Shown here in pieces: positions 60,606 to 60,808 of a DNA stretch of 60,808 nt; position 1 is the stretch's first letter; every line of letters begins with the position of its first letter. Location: contig UQGM01000009.1 in assembly GCA_900540535.1 (NCBI GenBank), positions 1-60,808 of the forward strand, in the 5' to 3' direction. Under the pieces are notes generated by a model. It was not told the DNA's origin, did no database searches, and saw only the letters and a list, made by a program, of their open reading frames with translations. A program made the translations under genes and the position numbers. Source of the DNA: an uncultured Oscillospiraceae bacterium. GTDB lineage: Bacteria > Bacillota > Clostridia > Oscillospirales > Acutalibacteraceae.

Positions 60606-60808
60606 TCATTCAGCAATAGCCTGATGAAACGCACCATTTACTACCCCAAATAACTCCTCTGGTTTATTATACTTCACTTTTGCATAGATGTCCATAGTTG
60701 TTTTGCTGTTTTCGTGTCCGGCAAGGTATTGTACTGTCTTTGGATCAACGCCCGCATAGAGAAGATTGGTAATGTAAGTGTGCCGCAGCTGATGCGGGGT
60801 TACATCAA
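60606..60808 (-). CDS. Tyrosine recombinase/integrase, C-terminal end (continues beyond window)
   Basis: 67 residues of the catalytic domain are visible: TPHQLRHTYITNLL (the HxxR box), GVDPKTVQYLAGHENSKTT (second His) and MDIYAKV with the nucleophilic Tyr, then a ~20-residue tail. It reads toward the rpsI att fragment, the standard position of an integrase at the end of an ICE or prophage. Confidence 0.92.
   Translation of the reverse strand, partial: DVTPHQLRHTYITNLLYAGVDPKTVQYLAGHENSKTTMDIYAKVKYNKPEELFGVVNGAFHQAIAE

Noticed and set aside
60359..60637. 92-codon minus-strand ORF across the rpsI fragment
   Set aside because: It is in a different frame from the S9 C-terminus and has no recognisable protein pattern or start site.
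1..60808. CRISPR array, tRNA or rRNA genes
   Set aside because: No regularly spaced repeats and no tRNA or rRNA signature sequences were seen on either strand.

Overview
The window reads as a chromosome segment from a low-to-mid-GC, spore-forming Firmicute of class Clostridia, most likely an Oscillospirales/Ruminococcaceae-type gut or rumen bacterium. Pointers are the yqfC-yqfD-phoH-ybeY block, YlbJ, dipicolinate synthase DpaAB, a T-box leader before pheST, IreB, LL-diaminopimelate aminotransferase, a type III glutamine synthetase and a three-part glutamate synthase. The genus is an inference; no rRNA or tRNA gene was seen.

Left part (1-28.3 kb, mostly minus strand): a cut-off M23/LysM/G5 peptidase; luxS; a zinc phospholipase-like gene; trmD-rimM; khpA-rpsP-ffh-ylxM; mutS2-recO-yqzL-like-era; dgkA-ybeY-phoH; sporulation genes yqfD-yqfC and, divergently, ylbJ; dpaAB; murC; proBA; HPr; a polysaccharide deacetylase; then mazF, a lipoprotein, nnr and acpS. 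This last run resembles the Bacillus acpS-nnr-lipoprotein-alr-antitoxin-toxin locus with alr and the antitoxin missing.

Middle (28.5-35.9 kb, mainly plus): T-box-pheST, ireB, then a small surface island. The island holds a membrane protein with an Ada-like cysteine tail, preceded by a perfect 31-bp palindrome, and two paralogous NEAT-like surface proteins. The second NEAT promoter carries a palindromic operator. A DUF/Imm-5-like gene follows.

Nitrogen/amide cluster (36-49.9 kb): dapL-dapF and purF-pyrG run leftward with glnN (GSIII). Divergent from glnN are three genes for a split glutamate synthase, a type I glnA, an ANTAR-domain regulator and nadE. Both divergent promoters are textbook sigma-A, and each is followed by a large hairpin whose 5' arm begins with the same ten bases. 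This looks like attenuation or antitermination control of ammonia assimilation, with the ANTAR protein as an obvious candidate.

Kdp module and integration site (50.3-60.8 kb): kdpD-kdpE, a 32-aa membrane peptide, kdpF, kdpA, kdpB, an enlarged kdpC and a linked gene broken by one in-frame stop. The module is bracketed by a 71-bp direct repeat (two mismatches) that contains a terminator. The right copy sits directly behind a fragment of the 3' end of rpsI (ribosomal protein S9), and a tyrosine integrase begins 100 bp further on. The right edge is therefore the end of an integrative element attached at rpsI, and the kdp module may itself have entered at the same site.
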